Assembly (NCBI RefSeq): GCF_003268005.1
Contig: NZ_CP014213.1
Coordinates: 1,922,001 to 1,986,000, forward strand
Length of the DNA: 64,000 nt
Source: Methanosphaera sp. BMS
Lineage (GTDB): Archaea; Methanobacteriota; Methanobacteria; Methanobacteriales; Methanobacteriaceae
Direction: 5' to 3'
Positions 10,364 through 20,879 of this stretch are shown here, piece by piece; position 1 is the stretch's first letter, and every line of letters starts with the position of its first letter. The position numbers and the translations under genes were made by a program. The notes under the pieces are model-generated. The model worked only from the letters and a program-made list of their open reading frames with translations, was not told where the DNA came from and made no database searches.

Positions 10364-11380
10364 ATGGTCTTCATATTATCCAAATTATATGGTCTAATGC
10401 CAAATTTCGTTAAAAACAATTCAAAAGTCATACACATGGTTCAAACATTCAATAACCATAACAAACTCAAGGAACTGGAAACCCATTACAAAATGCTGGA
10501 TTTGATATTCAGCAGCTGTGACATCAAGGCAACCGGCGTTATGAGAGAAATACAACTTTTACTTCTGGAATTGCTCAGATTATTTGACAACATATGTAAA
10601 AAACATGACATTGACTATTGGTTAGACTATGGAACACTGCTTGGTGCAACCAGACATGGAGGCTTTGTACCATGGGACGATGATTTGGACATTGGCATGC
10701 TCAGAGAAGACTATGATAAATTCATAAGGATATTTCCAGAAGAAATAAATAAAATACCCGAAATAAAGGACAATATAATCATATCAAAACTAACAAGGCC
10801 CCATGAAAACTTCCCTGAAGATGCCAATGTGTTGGATATTTTGAATGAAGGTACGTTCATCCTCTTTTTCCAATGTGCCTATAAAAGACCTTACGTTCAC
10901 TTTGACGTATTTCCAAAGGATTACATTGAAGATGAAGGATTAACTGAAAAAAGAAATGAAGTTCAGCAAAAACTGCAGGTAGAACTAAGGGATAAAATAG
11001 CAAGCGGCCAGTGGACATTCGATGAAGGACTGGAAATACAGAGCAAGAAGATGAAATTCACCAGAACTAAGACCAACCAGTTATCCGATGCAATAGATGG
11101 CCTGCACAATAACATATGCAATAGGATATATCCGGCAGATTACATATTCCCATTAGATAAGATCGAATTTGAAGGCTATGAATTTAAATCGCCAAACAAC
11201 GTTGAGGATTACCTGCCATTAATCTATGGACCGGAATACATTCACATTCCCCACATAGCACTGGACCATAATACCACAAACTTCGTCAAAAGCCAATATG
11301 CCAATATGAAGGATTTGAAGGAAGACTTTGAGAAGGAAAGACTGAAACTAAAGACTATTAACGACAACTTCAAGACATAA
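10364..11380 (+). CDS. LicD-family phosphotransferase/nucleotidyltransferase-fold protein
   Basis: 338 aa. The core motif DYWLDYGTLLGATRHGGFVPWDDDLDIGMLREDYDKF spans residues 84-120, with the metal-binding DDDxD at 105-109, the hallmark of LicD/Fukutin proteins. Members attach phosphorylcholine or other phospho-substituents to cell-surface glycans. A C-terminal WTFDEGLEIQSKK and YGPEYIHIPHIALDH segment is also seen in LicD proteins. SD GGAG precedes the ATG. It stands alone, with over 350 bp on either side, so it has its own promoter. The transferred group in this organism is unknown. Confidence 0.85.
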   Translation: MVFILSKLYGLMPNFVKNNSKVIHMVQTFNNHNKLKELETHYKMLDLIFSSCDIKATGVMREIQLLLLELLRLFDNICKKHDIDYWLDYGTLLGATRHGGFVPWDDDLDIGMLREDYDKFIRIFPEEINKIPEIKDNIIISKLTRPHENFPEDANVLDILNEGTFILFFQCAYKRPYVHFDVFPKDYIEDEGLTEKRNEVQQKLQVELRDKIASGQWTFDEGLEIQSKKMKFTRTKTNQLSDAIDGLHNNICNRIYPADYIFPLDKIEFEGYEFKSPNNVEDYLPLIYGPEYIHIPHIALDHNTTNFVKSQYANMKDLKEDFEKERLKLKTINDNFKT

Positions 11381-11743
11381 CACGATACAAGTGGGATTTT
11401 GTATCTTCAAACATTTTAAAAACATTAACTCCCGTGATTTTAGAAGTCAATCTTCTATAATACATTACATTACTTTTTTTATTTCATCATCATAGCGATA
11501 CAGAATATATAAAATTTTGTAACGGCAACCTCATTGATTTAGCCAAAAAATGTATAAACGGTAATTACTCATTTATTTTGAATTTTACACGTATCTTTAT
11601 AATAATATAAGTTACTGCTTTAAAATATTATAGATGCTTTAAAAGCATATATTTTAATATTAGAAAATTTAAATAAGACAAAAAAGAAATATAAATATTA
11701 TATATATTTAAATAAATATAGGGGCAAATAGGAGATTTATAGA
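11381..11743. other. Intergenic region with hairpin and promoter for the downstream epimerase operon
   Basis: A 7-bp stem GATACAA (11384-11390) pairs with TTGTATC (11399-11405) directly after the licD stop and may mark its 3' end. Before the next gene there is a purine-rich stretch followed by TATAAATA-like sequence around 11689-11712, a plausible BRE/TATA element about 35-55 bp upstream of the ATG. The middle is AT-rich and featureless. Confidence 0.4.
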
Positions 11744-12739
11744 ATGGACATAAATAGTGCATATGAAGGAGAAACCATATTAATTACCGGAGGAGCAGGC
11801 TGTGTTGGAAGTAATTTGACTAAAAAATTAGCCGAATATAATCCTAAGAAAATTATTGTTCTTGATAACTTATCATCATCTTATACATGGAATATTCCAA
11901 AACTGGATTGTGTTGAATTTATCAAGGGAGACATTTGTGATGATCAGGTTCTTAAATGGGTATTTAAAAGCAAACCAGATTACATATTCCATCTGGCAGC
12001 TCACTTTGCTAATCAAAACTCAGTTGATAAGCCAGAAAAAGATTTAAAGGTAAACGGTTTGGGGATATTGAAAGTATTGGAATATGCACAGTTGACCGGC
12101 GTTAAAAGATTTGTATATTCTAGCAGCGGATGTGGAGTATACGGCTTAGATTCAAAGATGCCGTTTGAAGAACATGACATCAGCATCAGCTTACACACCC
12201 CATACCAGGTTACCAAACTGCTGGGTGAATTATATACCAATTATTTCCATAACCTGTATGATTTACCGATAAGCAATGCAAGATTCTTCAACGTGTTTGG
12301 TCCTGGAGAAGTACCGGGAAAATACAGAAACGTGATACCTAACTTCATGTATTGGGCCATGAACAATCAGGCCCTTCCAATAACGGGGGACGGAACAGAA
12401 ACTCGTGACTGGACATACATCGATGACATACTTCAGGGATTAACCAGACTGGGTGTTGTTGAAGGTGCAATAGGAGAATCAATCAATCTTGGTTCAGGTA
12501 AAGACCATAGGGTTATAGACATGGCCAATAAGGTAAATCAGTTATGTGGCAACGACGCCGGTATCGAATACAAACAAAGAAGAGACTGGGATGCCAAGAA
12601 CAAATTGTTATCATCAATCGATAAGGCAAAAAGAATACTCAAATACAAACCGCAACATGACTTTGAAGAAGGACTGGAAAATACCCATGAATGGTTTGTA
12701 GAAAACTGGGACAACATACAAAAAAGTGCAGAATTTTAA
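11744..12739 (+). CDS. NAD-dependent sugar epimerase/dehydratase
   Basis: 331 aa extended SDR. Rossmann motif GGAGCVGS at residues 16-23, catalytic SSSGCGVYG near 126-134, YQVTK with Y154 and K158, and the GDGTETRDWTYIDD motif of UDP-sugar epimerases/dehydratases. SD GGAGATTT precedes the ATG. It is clearly diverged from the epimerase at 2116, with unusual CGV instead of AAV before YG, so it likely handles another nucleotide sugar. It is the first gene of a run of sugar-transfer genes extending to 18331. Confidence 0.82.
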   Translation: MDINSAYEGETILITGGAGCVGSNLTKKLAEYNPKKIIVLDNLSSSYTWNIPKLDCVEFIKGDICDDQVLKWVFKSKPDYIFHLAAHFANQNSVDKPEKDLKVNGLGILKVLEYAQLTGVKRFVYSSSGCGVYGLDSKMPFEEHDISISLHTPYQVTKLLGELYTNYFHNLYDLPISNARFFNVFGPGEVPGKYRNVIPNFMYWAMNNQALPITGDGTETRDWTYIDDILQGLTRLGVVEGAIGESINLGSGKDHRVIDMANKVNQLCGNDAGIEYKQRRDWDAKNKLLSSIDKAKRILKYKPQHDFEEGLENTHEWFVENWDNIQKSAEF

Positions 12740-12824
12740 GTAAAAAAATAAATAAGCAAATATTCTTTAAATAAATAAGGATTTAAACATATATAAAATA
12801 CAACATGACATTAATGGTGATAAT

Positions 12825-14051
12825 ATGAGAATACTACTTGTACAGGAATCGGATTGGATCAAAAGAAATCCTCATCAACAACACCATTTAATGGAATTGC
12901 TTGGTAGGAGAGGTCATATCATACACGTAATTGATTATGAAATAGACTGGAATCAGCAAGAAAGCAGTGAATATAGATTTAAATCACCACGAAAAGTATT
13001 TAAAGGGTATAAGAAGGTATACAATACCGATAACATTACAGTAATCAGACCGGAATTAATCAGACTCCCTGTGCTAAACTACGTATCTGTAGTGCATTAT
13101 CATAGAAAAGAAATAAAAAGAGAGATAGAAGAATTCAAGCCGGACATAATCATAGGATTTGGAATATTAAATGCAAATATAGCATCAAGACTGGCAAAAA
13201 AACATAACATTCCATTTGTATACTACTTCATAGATGTTTTATACGAATTAATTCCGGAACCTGCATTCAGAAATCTGGGAAAACAAATAACAAAAAATAC
13301 GATAAAGAAATCATCCTATGTTATGACCATTAACAGAAAGTTACATGAAATAGCCATAGAACTAGGTGCAAATCCACATAAGATGAGCATTATCGGTGCC
13401 GGAATAAACCTTAAACGTTTCAACTATGAAAAGAACAATGGATTTAAGATACGCAGCTATTACCATATAGATCCAAGAGATACCGTTCTGTTCTTCATGG
13501 GATTTTTATATGAATTTGCCGGCCTTAAGGAGTTGGCAAGATATCTTGGTAAAAACAAGGAAAAATATCCACATATAAAACTACTGATTACCGGTGATGG
13601 AGATGCATATGATGAACTGAAGGCAATACGTGATGAATACTCCATGGAAAAACAATTGATACTGACTGGAAGACAAAAATACACGTTGATGCCTGATTTA
13701 ATTGGTGCCAGCAATATATGTATCCTACCTGCATATAAAGATGAAATCATTATGCAAAACATCGTCCCAATCAAGTTATATGAGTACATGGCCATGAAAA
13801 AACCGGTAATAGCAACAAGACTCCCCGGATTAGTTAGTGAATTTGGAGAAAACAATGGTCTGATATACATAGACAGACCGGAAGAGGTAATTAAAGTAGT
13901 TAAAACCTTGTTAAATGATAATCAAAGTATAAACAAGATTGGATGGGCCGGATATAACTTTGTAAAGGATAACGATTGGCGCAAACTTACGGTCAAATTT
14001 GAAACAATCCTTGAAGATTTAATACTGGACATGCTGTTAAAAGAAGTATAA
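12825..14051 (+). CDS. Glycosyltransferase family 4
   Basis: 408 aa, GT-B fold. N-terminal LLVQESDWIKRNPHQQHHLMELLGRRGHIIHVIDYE is the acceptor-side Rossmann domain. The C-terminal domain carries LFFMGFLYEFAGLKELARYL, LLITGDGDAYDEL and ILTGRQKYTLMPDLIGASNICILPAYKDE followed by VPIKLYEYMAMKKPVIAT. The usual EX7E motif is altered, only the second glutamate region (KLYEYMA) being clear. SD GGTGATAAT precedes the ATG. Donor and acceptor are unknown; it acts in the cytoplasm or at the inner membrane face on the surface glycan. Confidence 0.82.
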   Translation: MRILLVQESDWIKRNPHQQHHLMELLGRRGHIIHVIDYEIDWNQQESSEYRFKSPRKVFKGYKKVYNTDNITVIRPELIRLPVLNYVSVVHYHRKEIKREIEEFKPDIIIGFGILNANIASRLAKKHNIPFVYYFIDVLYELIPEPAFRNLGKQITKNTIKKSSYVMTINRKLHEIAIELGANPHKMSIIGAGINLKRFNYEKNNGFKIRSYYHIDPRDTVLFFMGFLYEFAGLKELARYLGKNKEKYPHIKLLITGDGDAYDELKAIRDEYSMEKQLILTGRQKYTLMPDLIGASNICILPAYKDEIIMQNIVPIKLYEYMAMKKPVIATRLPGLVSEFGENNGLIYIDRPEEVIKVVKTLLNDNQSINKIGWAGYNFVKDNDWRKLTVKFETILEDLILDMLLKEV

Positions 14052-14084
14052 CCTCCTCTTTAAACAATTTTTTTTAGTGATATT

Positions 14085-15227
14085 ATGAATATATTACAGG
14101 TAATACCCTACTTCGCATTTGAACGTGGCGGTGACGTAAATGTATGCTATAACCTATCAAAACAATTGATTGACAAAGGTCACACAGTAACGATACTTAC
14201 CACTACCTTTGACTACAATCCAGAGGATACTGATACTATAGAAAAATTAACGATGATTCCCGTTGAATATAAATTCAACCTGGCATTATTTATCTATTCG
14301 CCGAAGATGAACGAGTGGCTGGACAAACACATAGATGAATATGATATAATACACTTGCACGAGCTTAGATCATATCAAAACAACGTTTTAATAAAATATG
14401 CAAAAAAACACAATATCCCATATGTACTTCAGCCACATGCATCCACACCAAAACACGTTGATAAAAGGATTATAAAGGAGACATATGATCTGTTCTATGG
14501 AAACAGAATTATGCAAAACGCTTCATGTACCATTGCCGTATCTAAGGAAGAGGCATACTATGACAGACAGATGAAAGCCAGGAAAGTGGAAGTAGTATAT
14601 AATGGTATGGATTTGGATGAATTTAAAACGCTTCCCGCCAAGGGATGCTTTAAACAAAAATATGATATCGACTCACCATACATACTATATCTTGGCAGAA
14701 TGGATAAATTGAAGGGAATAAACCATGTGATTGAATCATTTGCCAAGCTTCCCGAAAAATATGAGGATTACAAACTAGTCATTATCGGAAAGATAACCGA
14801 CTATAAAAGCAAGTTGGATGACATCATAAGCAAATACAACCTTGAAGATAAGGTGATATTCACCGGATTCATATCAGAAGACGATAAAATCATGGCCTAC
14901 CATGATGCTGAGGTATTTGTTAATCCGGTAAGGTATATGGGTGGAGTTTCAATAACCGTATTTGAATCAATACTATCAGATACACCGGTTGTTGTTACAA
15001 AAGAATCAGGCGAACTGGTTGAAGAAATTGATGGTGGAATAATAGTGGATTATGGAGACATTAATCAGATATGTGGTGCCGTCACGACATTGCTGGAAGA
15101 TAAGGACCTTGCAGATAAGAAAGTGGAAAAGGCTAAAGAATACATTAACTCCAATCTGAGCTGGAGCAAGGTATGCGATAAGATAATAGAAATATACAAT
15201 AAGGCTATTGGAGAGGCAAAATCATGA
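14085..15227 (+). CDS. Glycosyltransferase family 4
   Basis: 380 aa. N-terminal MNILQVIPYFAFERGGDVNVCYNLSKQLIDKGHTVTILTT binds the acceptor side; the donor-binding domain shows ILYLGRMDKLKGINHVIESFAKL, LVIIGKITDYKSKL and VIFTGFISEDDKIMAYHDAEVFVNPVRYMGGVSITVFESILSDTPVVVT, a standard GT4 layout. Its stop overlaps the next gene by four bases, so both are translationally coupled. SD GTGAT precedes the ATG. Confidence 0.85.
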   Translation: MNILQVIPYFAFERGGDVNVCYNLSKQLIDKGHTVTILTTTFDYNPEDTDTIEKLTMIPVEYKFNLALFIYSPKMNEWLDKHIDEYDIIHLHELRSYQNNVLIKYAKKHNIPYVLQPHASTPKHVDKRIIKETYDLFYGNRIMQNASCTIAVSKEEAYYDRQMKARKVEVVYNGMDLDEFKTLPAKGCFKQKYDIDSPYILYLGRMDKLKGINHVIESFAKLPEKYEDYKLVIIGKITDYKSKLDDIISKYNLEDKVIFTGFISEDDKIMAYHDAEVFVNPVRYMGGVSITVFESILSDTPVVVTKESGELVEEIDGGIIVDYGDINQICGAVTTLLEDKDLADKKVEKAKEYINSNLSWSKVCDKIIEIYNKAIGEAKS

Positions 15228-16393
15228 GGATACTAGTACTATGTCATGACATTCCATCGATGAGCGTTGGTGCAACCATACCCATCCACTACATGATAAA
15301 AGAGCTATCAAAAGTGCATCAATTGGATTTAATATCATTCAACTCACATAAATATGACATCAAAGCACTGGAAGGCTACTTGAATAACTATAAAAGTATT
15401 GATATCAAGGAATACCACTCCATCAAAGACCAGCTCATATACACCACAAAAAACATGCTGTCATCAGATAATCTTAAAACAAGAAGTATTCTGAACTATT
15501 ACTATGACAAGAATATGAACAGGCTGATACAGGAGAATATCCAAGACCATGACTTGATAATTGCAGACTTGCCAATGGCATTCTACGTTAAAAATGTCGA
15601 TAAAAAGAAAATCGTATATGCATTTGATGCCGTAAGTGACTATAACTACCAGATGTATAAGAAATCCGACAGCCTCACATCCAGGATATACTGGTACCTG
15701 AATTATCTTAAAATCAATAACTATGAAAAATGCTATGACAAATTTGACAGATGCATAGTCGTAAACAAGAAGGATAAAAAGTTACTTGAAAAGAAATTGA
15801 ATGTCCAGGTAGAAGTGGTTGCCAACGGTGTGGATACAGAGTACTTTACCAACAACAGCAGTGATGAGAACGTTAGGCTGGTATTTCTCGGTGATATGAG
15901 CACTCCCCCCAACAATGATGCAGTCAAATACTTTACGGAGGAGATATATCCACTGGTTCTAGCCGAAAATAACATTGAATTATATATTGTCGGCAGAAAC
16001 CCAACAGAATACGTCAAAGGATTAAACAATGACAATATAATAGTTACCGGTTCTGTTGATGATGTCAGAGATTACCTGACAAAGAATGCCATATTCATCA
16101 CGCCAATGATTTCAGGTACTGGCATTAAAAATAAGATACTTGAGGCCATGAGCATGCAGCTGGCGGTTATATCAACCAGCTGTGGCATTAGTGGAATAGA
16201 TGCAATAAATGAGATTGAATACCTTTGTGCCGACAATAGCATGGACTTTAAGGATGCCATCATTAAACTATGTGATGATGCGGATTATAGACATTATCTT
16301 GCTAAAAATGCACGGATACTCGTTGAAAACAAATACTCATGGAATTCATCAGCAGAAAAAATCAATCGAATAATAGAGGAAATATTCCATTAA
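15224..16393 (+). CDS. Glycosyltransferase family 4
   Basis: 389 aa. MRILVLCHDIPSMSVGATIPIHYMIKELSKVHQLDLISF is the N-terminal domain; VVANGVDTEYF, LVFLGDMSTPPNNDAVKYFTEEIYPLV, LYIVGRNPTEYVKGL and FITPMISGTGIKNKILEAMSMQLAVIST form the donor domain. The arrangement resembles the GT4 subgroup found in exopolysaccharide systems (sugar transferases with the PMxxGxGxKxKxLEAM motif). ATG overlaps the previous stop (ATGA). Confidence 0.85.
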   Translation: MRILVLCHDIPSMSVGATIPIHYMIKELSKVHQLDLISFNSHKYDIKALEGYLNNYKSIDIKEYHSIKDQLIYTTKNMLSSDNLKTRSILNYYYDKNMNRLIQENIQDHDLIIADLPMAFYVKNVDKKKIVYAFDAVSDYNYQMYKKSDSLTSRIYWYLNYLKINNYEKCYDKFDRCIVVNKKDKKLLEKKLNVQVEVVANGVDTEYFTNNSSDENVRLVFLGDMSTPPNNDAVKYFTEEIYPLVLAENNIELYIVGRNPTEYVKGLNNDNIIVTGSVDDVRDYLTKNAIFITPMISGTGIKNKILEAMSMQLAVISTSCGISGIDAINEIEYLCADNSMDFKDAIIKLCDDADYRHYLAKNARILVENKYSWNSSAEKINRIIEEIFH

Positions 16394-16461
16394 AAAGTAA
16401 ATAAGAATAAATACATAAATATATAGTAATTATTGAAAATTATCATAAGGGAATGTGTAAT

Positions 16462-17154
16462 ATGAAAATATCAGTTGTTATACCGGCATTGAATGAAGAA
16501 GGAATTGTGGGAAAAACCATTAGAAGCATACCTGTAGATGAGTTTAAAGAAGCGGGATATGACTATGAGATAATCGTCATAAACAATGACTCCACCGATA
16601 ACACGGCACAAGAGGCCAGTGATGCTGGTGCAACAGTATTTCTTGAAAAAAATCGTGGATACGGTAATGCATATATTCGTGGATTTAAGGAAGCCAGCGG
16701 CGATATCATCATCATGGGGGATGCCGATGGAACATATCCACTGGAGCAGTCCATGGACTTTGTCAATCTGATTGTCAATGAAGACTGTGACTTTGTTATC
16801 GGATCCCGTTTTGATGGGGGTATAGAAGAGGGTGCTATGCCGGCACTGCATCAGTATATTGGAAATCCTATGCTTACAAAGATGCTTAACATATTATTTA
16901 ATGCAAACTACTCTGATACTCATTGTGGTATGAGGGCATTTACAAGAGATGCAATAGACAAACTTGAATTGACGGCACCCGGTATGGAATTTGCTATTGA
17001 GATGGTTATCGAGGCTTCCGAGAAGAACCTGAAAATTAGGGAAGTTCCTATTTATTATAGAAAAAGGGGTGGAGGAGAAGCTAAGCTTAGCTCATTCGGT
17101 GATGGATGGAGACACATAAAGTATATGTTAACCAGAAAATTTATGGGCAAGTAA
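16462..17154 (+). CDS. Glycosyltransferase family 2, dolichol-phosphate sugar synthase-like
   Basis: 230 aa from the ATG at 16462; AAGGGA lies 8-13 bases upstream, too close for the alternative ATG at 16453. [18 protein letters not shown] and [18 protein letters not shown] (DxD as DAD) identify a DPM1-like GT2. [23 protein letters not shown] and [14 protein letters not shown] are also typical. Such enzymes load a hexose from a nucleotide sugar onto a polyprenyl phosphate carrier on the cytoplasmic face. It has no C-terminal membrane helices. It could feed a GT-C enzyme such as the DUF2206 protein at 20880, which is inference. Confidence 0.85.
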   Translation: MKISVVIPALNEEGIVGKTIRSIPVDEFKEAGYDYEIIVINNDSTDNTAQEASDAGATVFLEKNRGYGNAYIRGFKEASGDIIIMGDADGTYPLEQSMDFVNLIVNEDCDFVIGSRFDGGIEEGAMPALHQYIGNPMLTKMLNILFNANYSDTHCGMRAFTRDAIDKLELTAPGMEFAIEMVIEASEKNLKIREVPIYYRKRGGGEAKLSSFGDGWRHIKYMLTRKFMGK

Positions 17155-17176
17155 TTCTTATTCCGGGAGAATTCTT

Positions 17177-18331
17177 ATGAAGATAGCATTTGTATACGAT
17201 ACTGCATTTCCATGGGTTACGGGTGGTGCAGAACGCAGAATATATGAAATAGGTACAAGACTTGCAAAGAGGGGTCATGACGTTCATGTTTACTCGCTTG
17301 GCTACTGGATGCAAAGCGATGAATATAAAGGCCAAGAAGTGATTGAATACGATAATATCACCTATCATAGTGTTGGAGAAGCCAAGAACCTGTATAATGA
17401 GAACAGTACTCGCTCCATTAAGGAGGCACTTTATTTTTCCAGAAAATTATTGTCAAAGGCCGACTTTAAGGATTTTGATATCGTTGACTGCCAGAACTTC
17501 CCATACTTTTCATGTTACACTAGCAAGATAAAGACCATGCGTAACAAGGCCAAGCTGGTAATTACATTGCATGAGGTCTGGAATGACTACTGGTATAAAT
17601 ATATGGGCAAAAAGGGCTTTTTCGGAAAAATAGTTGAAAAGGGAATATTCCATTTAACAGATAATTACATATGTGTATCTAAGTTGACGCAGGATAACCT
17701 AATCAAGAATCACGTCCCAGGTAATGTTAAAATCATAGCAAATGGGGTGAACATTAGAGAAATAACTTATCTTAATCCCAGCGATAATTTCAGCGATGTG
17801 CTGTATGCTGGTCGTCTGATACCTGAAAAGCATGTTGAATTACTCGTTAAGGCCATGAAGGAAGTTACAAAAGTACATCCATTTTCCAAATGTTTCATCG
17901 TTGGTGAGGGCCCATCAAGAATTACGTTGGAACGATTGGTAAGTTCATATGAACTGGAAGAAAATGTCATATTTATGGATTTTCTTGAGAATCAGGAAGA
18001 TTTATATAAGTTAATGAAAAGTTCATCGGTATTTGTACTTCCATCCGAAAGGGAAGGCTTTGGAATAGTTGTTATAGAGGCCAATGCATGTGGTATTCCT
18101 GTTATTACCATGAATAATCCCATGAATGCCGCCAAGGATTTGGTGACGGCAGATAATGGATGTGTCATCAACAACAATTCGGATAATCTGGCCAAAATGA
18201 TTAACTACTACATTGAAGAGGGCTTGAATAAGGACATCAGAAACAATTGCAGGCAATATGCAAGACATTTTGACTGGGATTATATCACCACCGTTACCGA
18301 AAATTATTATTCGGATATTTTGAATATATAA
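17177..18331 (+). CDS. Glycosyltransferase family 4
   Basis: 384 aa. MKIAFVYDTAFPWVTGGAERRIYEIGTRLAKRGHDVHVYSLG is the classic GT4 N-terminus. The donor domain includes VLYAGRLIPEKHVELLVKAM, CFIVGEGPSRITLERL and a full EX7E motif in EREGFGIVVIEANACGIPVIT. SD GGGAGAA precedes the ATG. It ends a block of genes reading from 11744; 137 bp of AT-rich sequence follow. Confidence 0.87.
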   Translation: MKIAFVYDTAFPWVTGGAERRIYEIGTRLAKRGHDVHVYSLGYWMQSDEYKGQEVIEYDNITYHSVGEAKNLYNENSTRSIKEALYFSRKLLSKADFKDFDIVDCQNFPYFSCYTSKIKTMRNKAKLVITLHEVWNDYWYKYMGKKGFFGKIVEKGIFHLTDNYICVSKLTQDNLIKNHVPGNVKIIANGVNIREITYLNPSDNFSDVLYAGRLIPEKHVELLVKAMKEVTKVHPFSKCFIVGEGPSRITLERLVSSYELEENVIFMDFLENQEDLYKLMKSSSVFVLPSEREGFGIVVIEANACGIPVITMNNPMNAAKDLVTADNGCVINNNSDNLAKMINYYIEEGLNKDIRNNCRQYARHFDWDYITTVTENYYSDILNI

Positions 18332-18468
18332 ACTTTAAACTCCCATCCCTTTTTATATTGATATTTTGAAAATAGATAATTATATTCTTTTAAAAGACCA
18401 TATTATATAATAGTAAATCATCAGGTTATAGTGTGTGATGATTAATCAGTTTTATATGAGGTTTTAAT

Positions 18469-19587
18469 TTGAAGATAATTCAGACTCCCGTTAGATTTTA
18501 TCCGTTCATCGGTGGTGTTGAAAAGTATGTTTACTACATTAGCTGTGAATTGGTTAAATATGATGATTGTGAAGTGGAAGTAATTTGTGCAAATGAAGCA
18601 AGTGATGTAGATGAAGAAGTTTATAATGATATAAAAATAAGTAGACTTCCATATACTGGAAAGATTGCCAACACAAATGTATGTTTATCTCTTCCACATC
18701 TTCTTTACAAGAAGGACTTTGATATTATTCACACACATATTCCGACTCCGTGGAGTAGTGACTGGAGCAATATTATATGCAGGATAAAAAACAAGCCCCT
18801 TGTCGTAACATACCACAATGACATTATCGGAAGCGGTGTAGCAGACCTGATAGCAAAAACATACAACAGCACGGCACTCAAATTGCTACTAAACAAGGCA
18901 GACAGGATTATCATAACGCAGGATGATTACATAAACTCCCCACACCTGCAAAACTACAAGGATAAAATCGTCACCATACCCAATGGCGTTGATACCAGCA
19001 TATTCAAAGCATCCGATGAGAAAAAGGAGGAAAAGCAAATATTCTTCCTGAGTGTTCTTGATGCATTCCACAAATACAAGGGACTGGATTATCTTTTAGA
19101 ATCAATAAAAGAAGTTAAAAATACAATACCCGATATAAAACTGATTGTGGGTGGAAAGGGCGAACTGCTGGATTATTACATTGAAAAAAGCAGAAAGCTC
19201 GGCATCGAGGAAAACGTTGAATTCAAAGGATATCTTACAGATGAAGAGGTAATAGATTATTTCGCAAAATCCACACTCTTTGTACTTCCATCAATATCCT
19301 CCCTTCAAGAAGGATTTGGAATAGTAGTACTTGAAGCGTTGGCATGCCAAACACCAATAATAAGTACGGATATTGTCGGAGTAGCAGATGACGTTAAAAA
19401 ACGTGAATGCGGCATAATCATAGAACCAAAAAATACTCAAAAGCTAACGGAATCCATAATTAAAATTATTTCCGACAGGAATCTCCAAGAGGATATGGGA
19501 ATACGTGGCAGACAATTGGTCCAGGAAAAATATGAATGGAAATCCATCGCCAAACGGATACATGATCTATACGAGGAATTACTATGA
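18469..19587 (+). CDS. Glycosyltransferase family 4
   Basis: 372 aa beginning at TTG 18469, supported by GAGG at 18459-18462 and by the immediate start of the GT4 N-terminus (MKIIQTPVRFYPFIGGVEKYVYYIS). IHTHIPTPWSSDW, VTIPNGVDTSIF, LIVGGKGELLDYY and the EX7E motif in LQEGFGIVVLEALACQTPIIST complete the fold. It overlaps the next start by ATGA. Confidence 0.86.
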   Translation: MKIIQTPVRFYPFIGGVEKYVYYISCELVKYDDCEVEVICANEASDVDEEVYNDIKISRLPYTGKIANTNVCLSLPHLLYKKDFDIIHTHIPTPWSSDWSNIICRIKNKPLVVTYHNDIIGSGVADLIAKTYNSTALKLLLNKADRIIITQDDYINSPHLQNYKDKIVTIPNGVDTSIFKASDEKKEEKQIFFLSVLDAFHKYKGLDYLLESIKEVKNTIPDIKLIVGGKGELLDYYIEKSRKLGIEENVEFKGYLTDEEVIDYFAKSTLFVLPSISSLQEGFGIVVLEALACQTPIISTDIVGVADDVKKRECGIIIEPKNTQKLTESIIKIISDRNLQEDMGIRGRQLVQEKYEWKSIAKRIHDLYEELL

Positions 19588-20771
19588 AAATCTGCATGAT
19601 AAGCAACCTATATCCACCAAATGTACTGGGTGGAGCAGAGATAATCGTGGACAAGCTTGTGCGAAAGCTTGCCGATAAAAGGCATGAAGTTGTAGTCATA
19701 ACCTGCAGCGTGGATGATGAGGAAAAAATTCAGAAAGAGGACAACATCACGATATATCACATAAACAAAACGAAACTATACCCCGTATACAGACAGACGG
19801 AAGCAAAGGGATACCTGAAGCCATTATGGCACCTGTTCGACTTATGGAATGGCAACTGTCAAAAGGAAATAATTGAAATACTAAAAAAAGAAAAGTGTGA
19901 CATCATACATATAAATAACTTCAAGGGACTATCATTGTCCTGCTTTGAAGTAGGCAAAAAGTTAAACATACCTGTTGTATTTGAATCACATGACTTTTCA
20001 CTGATATGTCCAAGGGCAAATCTGATAAGGGGAAATAACACATTATGTAAAGACAAAAACGCCATATGTACTGCATATGTGAACATTCAAAGAAAACTAT
20101 TATCGGATAATGTGGATATGATGATAGCTCCATCCAATTTCATGATAGATAAATACAGGGACAATAACTTCTTCAATGACACCACCTGTATAAAAATCCC
20201 ACTGGGAATAGACTTTGAAAGAAAAAAGACAATCAAGGACTATGACTTCATAGACTTTACGTACATAGGAAGTCTTGGAAAGCATAAGGGAGTGGACACC
20301 CTAATAAATGCATTTAAACAGATAGATAATGATGATATACGATTGAATCTTATCGGCAAGGGTTATGATGAGGAGGAATTCAAACAACTGGCCGGTGATG
20401 ATGAAAGAATCATATTTCATGGATTTGTAGATAACAGTAATATTAAAGACTATTATAAGTTATCAAATGTCGTTATTATCCCGTCAATATGCTATGATAA
20501 CTCCCCTCTGGTAATATATGAAAGCTTTACTACGGCAACGCCTGTTATAGGAAGCAATATAGGAGGAATACCTGAGCTGATTGATGATGGAGTTAACGGT
20601 TTTCTTTTTGAAGCGGGTGATGTTAATGACTTGAAAGACAAGCTATTGAAAATAATTGACAACAAGAAATCACTCACTCAACTTGAAGAAAATGCATTTG
20701 AAAGCATACCCGAAAAATCACTTGACATAATGACCGATAAAACAATTGAGGCATACAGGCAATTACTATAA
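19584..20771 (+). CDS. Glycosyltransferase family 4
   Basis: 395 aa. MKICMISNLYPPNVLGGAEIIVDKLVRKLADKRHEVVVIT is the N-terminal domain; a cysteine-rich stretch (SHDFSLICPRANLIRGNNTLC...AICTAY) is common in GT4 enzymes related to WcaI/ExpE7. FTYIGSLGKHKGVDTLINAFKQI, LIGKGYDEEEF and CYDNSPLVIYESFTTATPVIGSNIGGIPELIDDG make up the donor domain. Coupled to the gene before it by a four-base overlap. Confidence 0.86.
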   Translation: MKICMISNLYPPNVLGGAEIIVDKLVRKLADKRHEVVVITCSVDDEEKIQKEDNITIYHINKTKLYPVYRQTEAKGYLKPLWHLFDLWNGNCQKEIIEILKKEKCDIIHINNFKGLSLSCFEVGKKLNIPVVFESHDFSLICPRANLIRGNNTLCKDKNAICTAYVNIQRKLLSDNVDMMIAPSNFMIDKYRDNNFFNDTTCIKIPLGIDFERKKTIKDYDFIDFTYIGSLGKHKGVDTLINAFKQIDNDDIRLNLIGKGYDEEEFKQLAGDDERIIFHGFVDNSNIKDYYKLSNVVIIPSICYDNSPLVIYESFTTATPVIGSNIGGIPELIDDGVNGFLFEAGDVNDLKDKLLKIIDNKKSLTQLEENAFESIPEKSLDIMTDKTIEAYRQLL

Positions 20772-20879
20772 GAAGTGATTGAAAGAAAATATATCATAAA
20801 TCAAGATAATAATTAATAAATAGAATAGGATAAATTAATTTATAAGAAGCTTTAAAAATAAAAGGACAGGGTTGAGAAT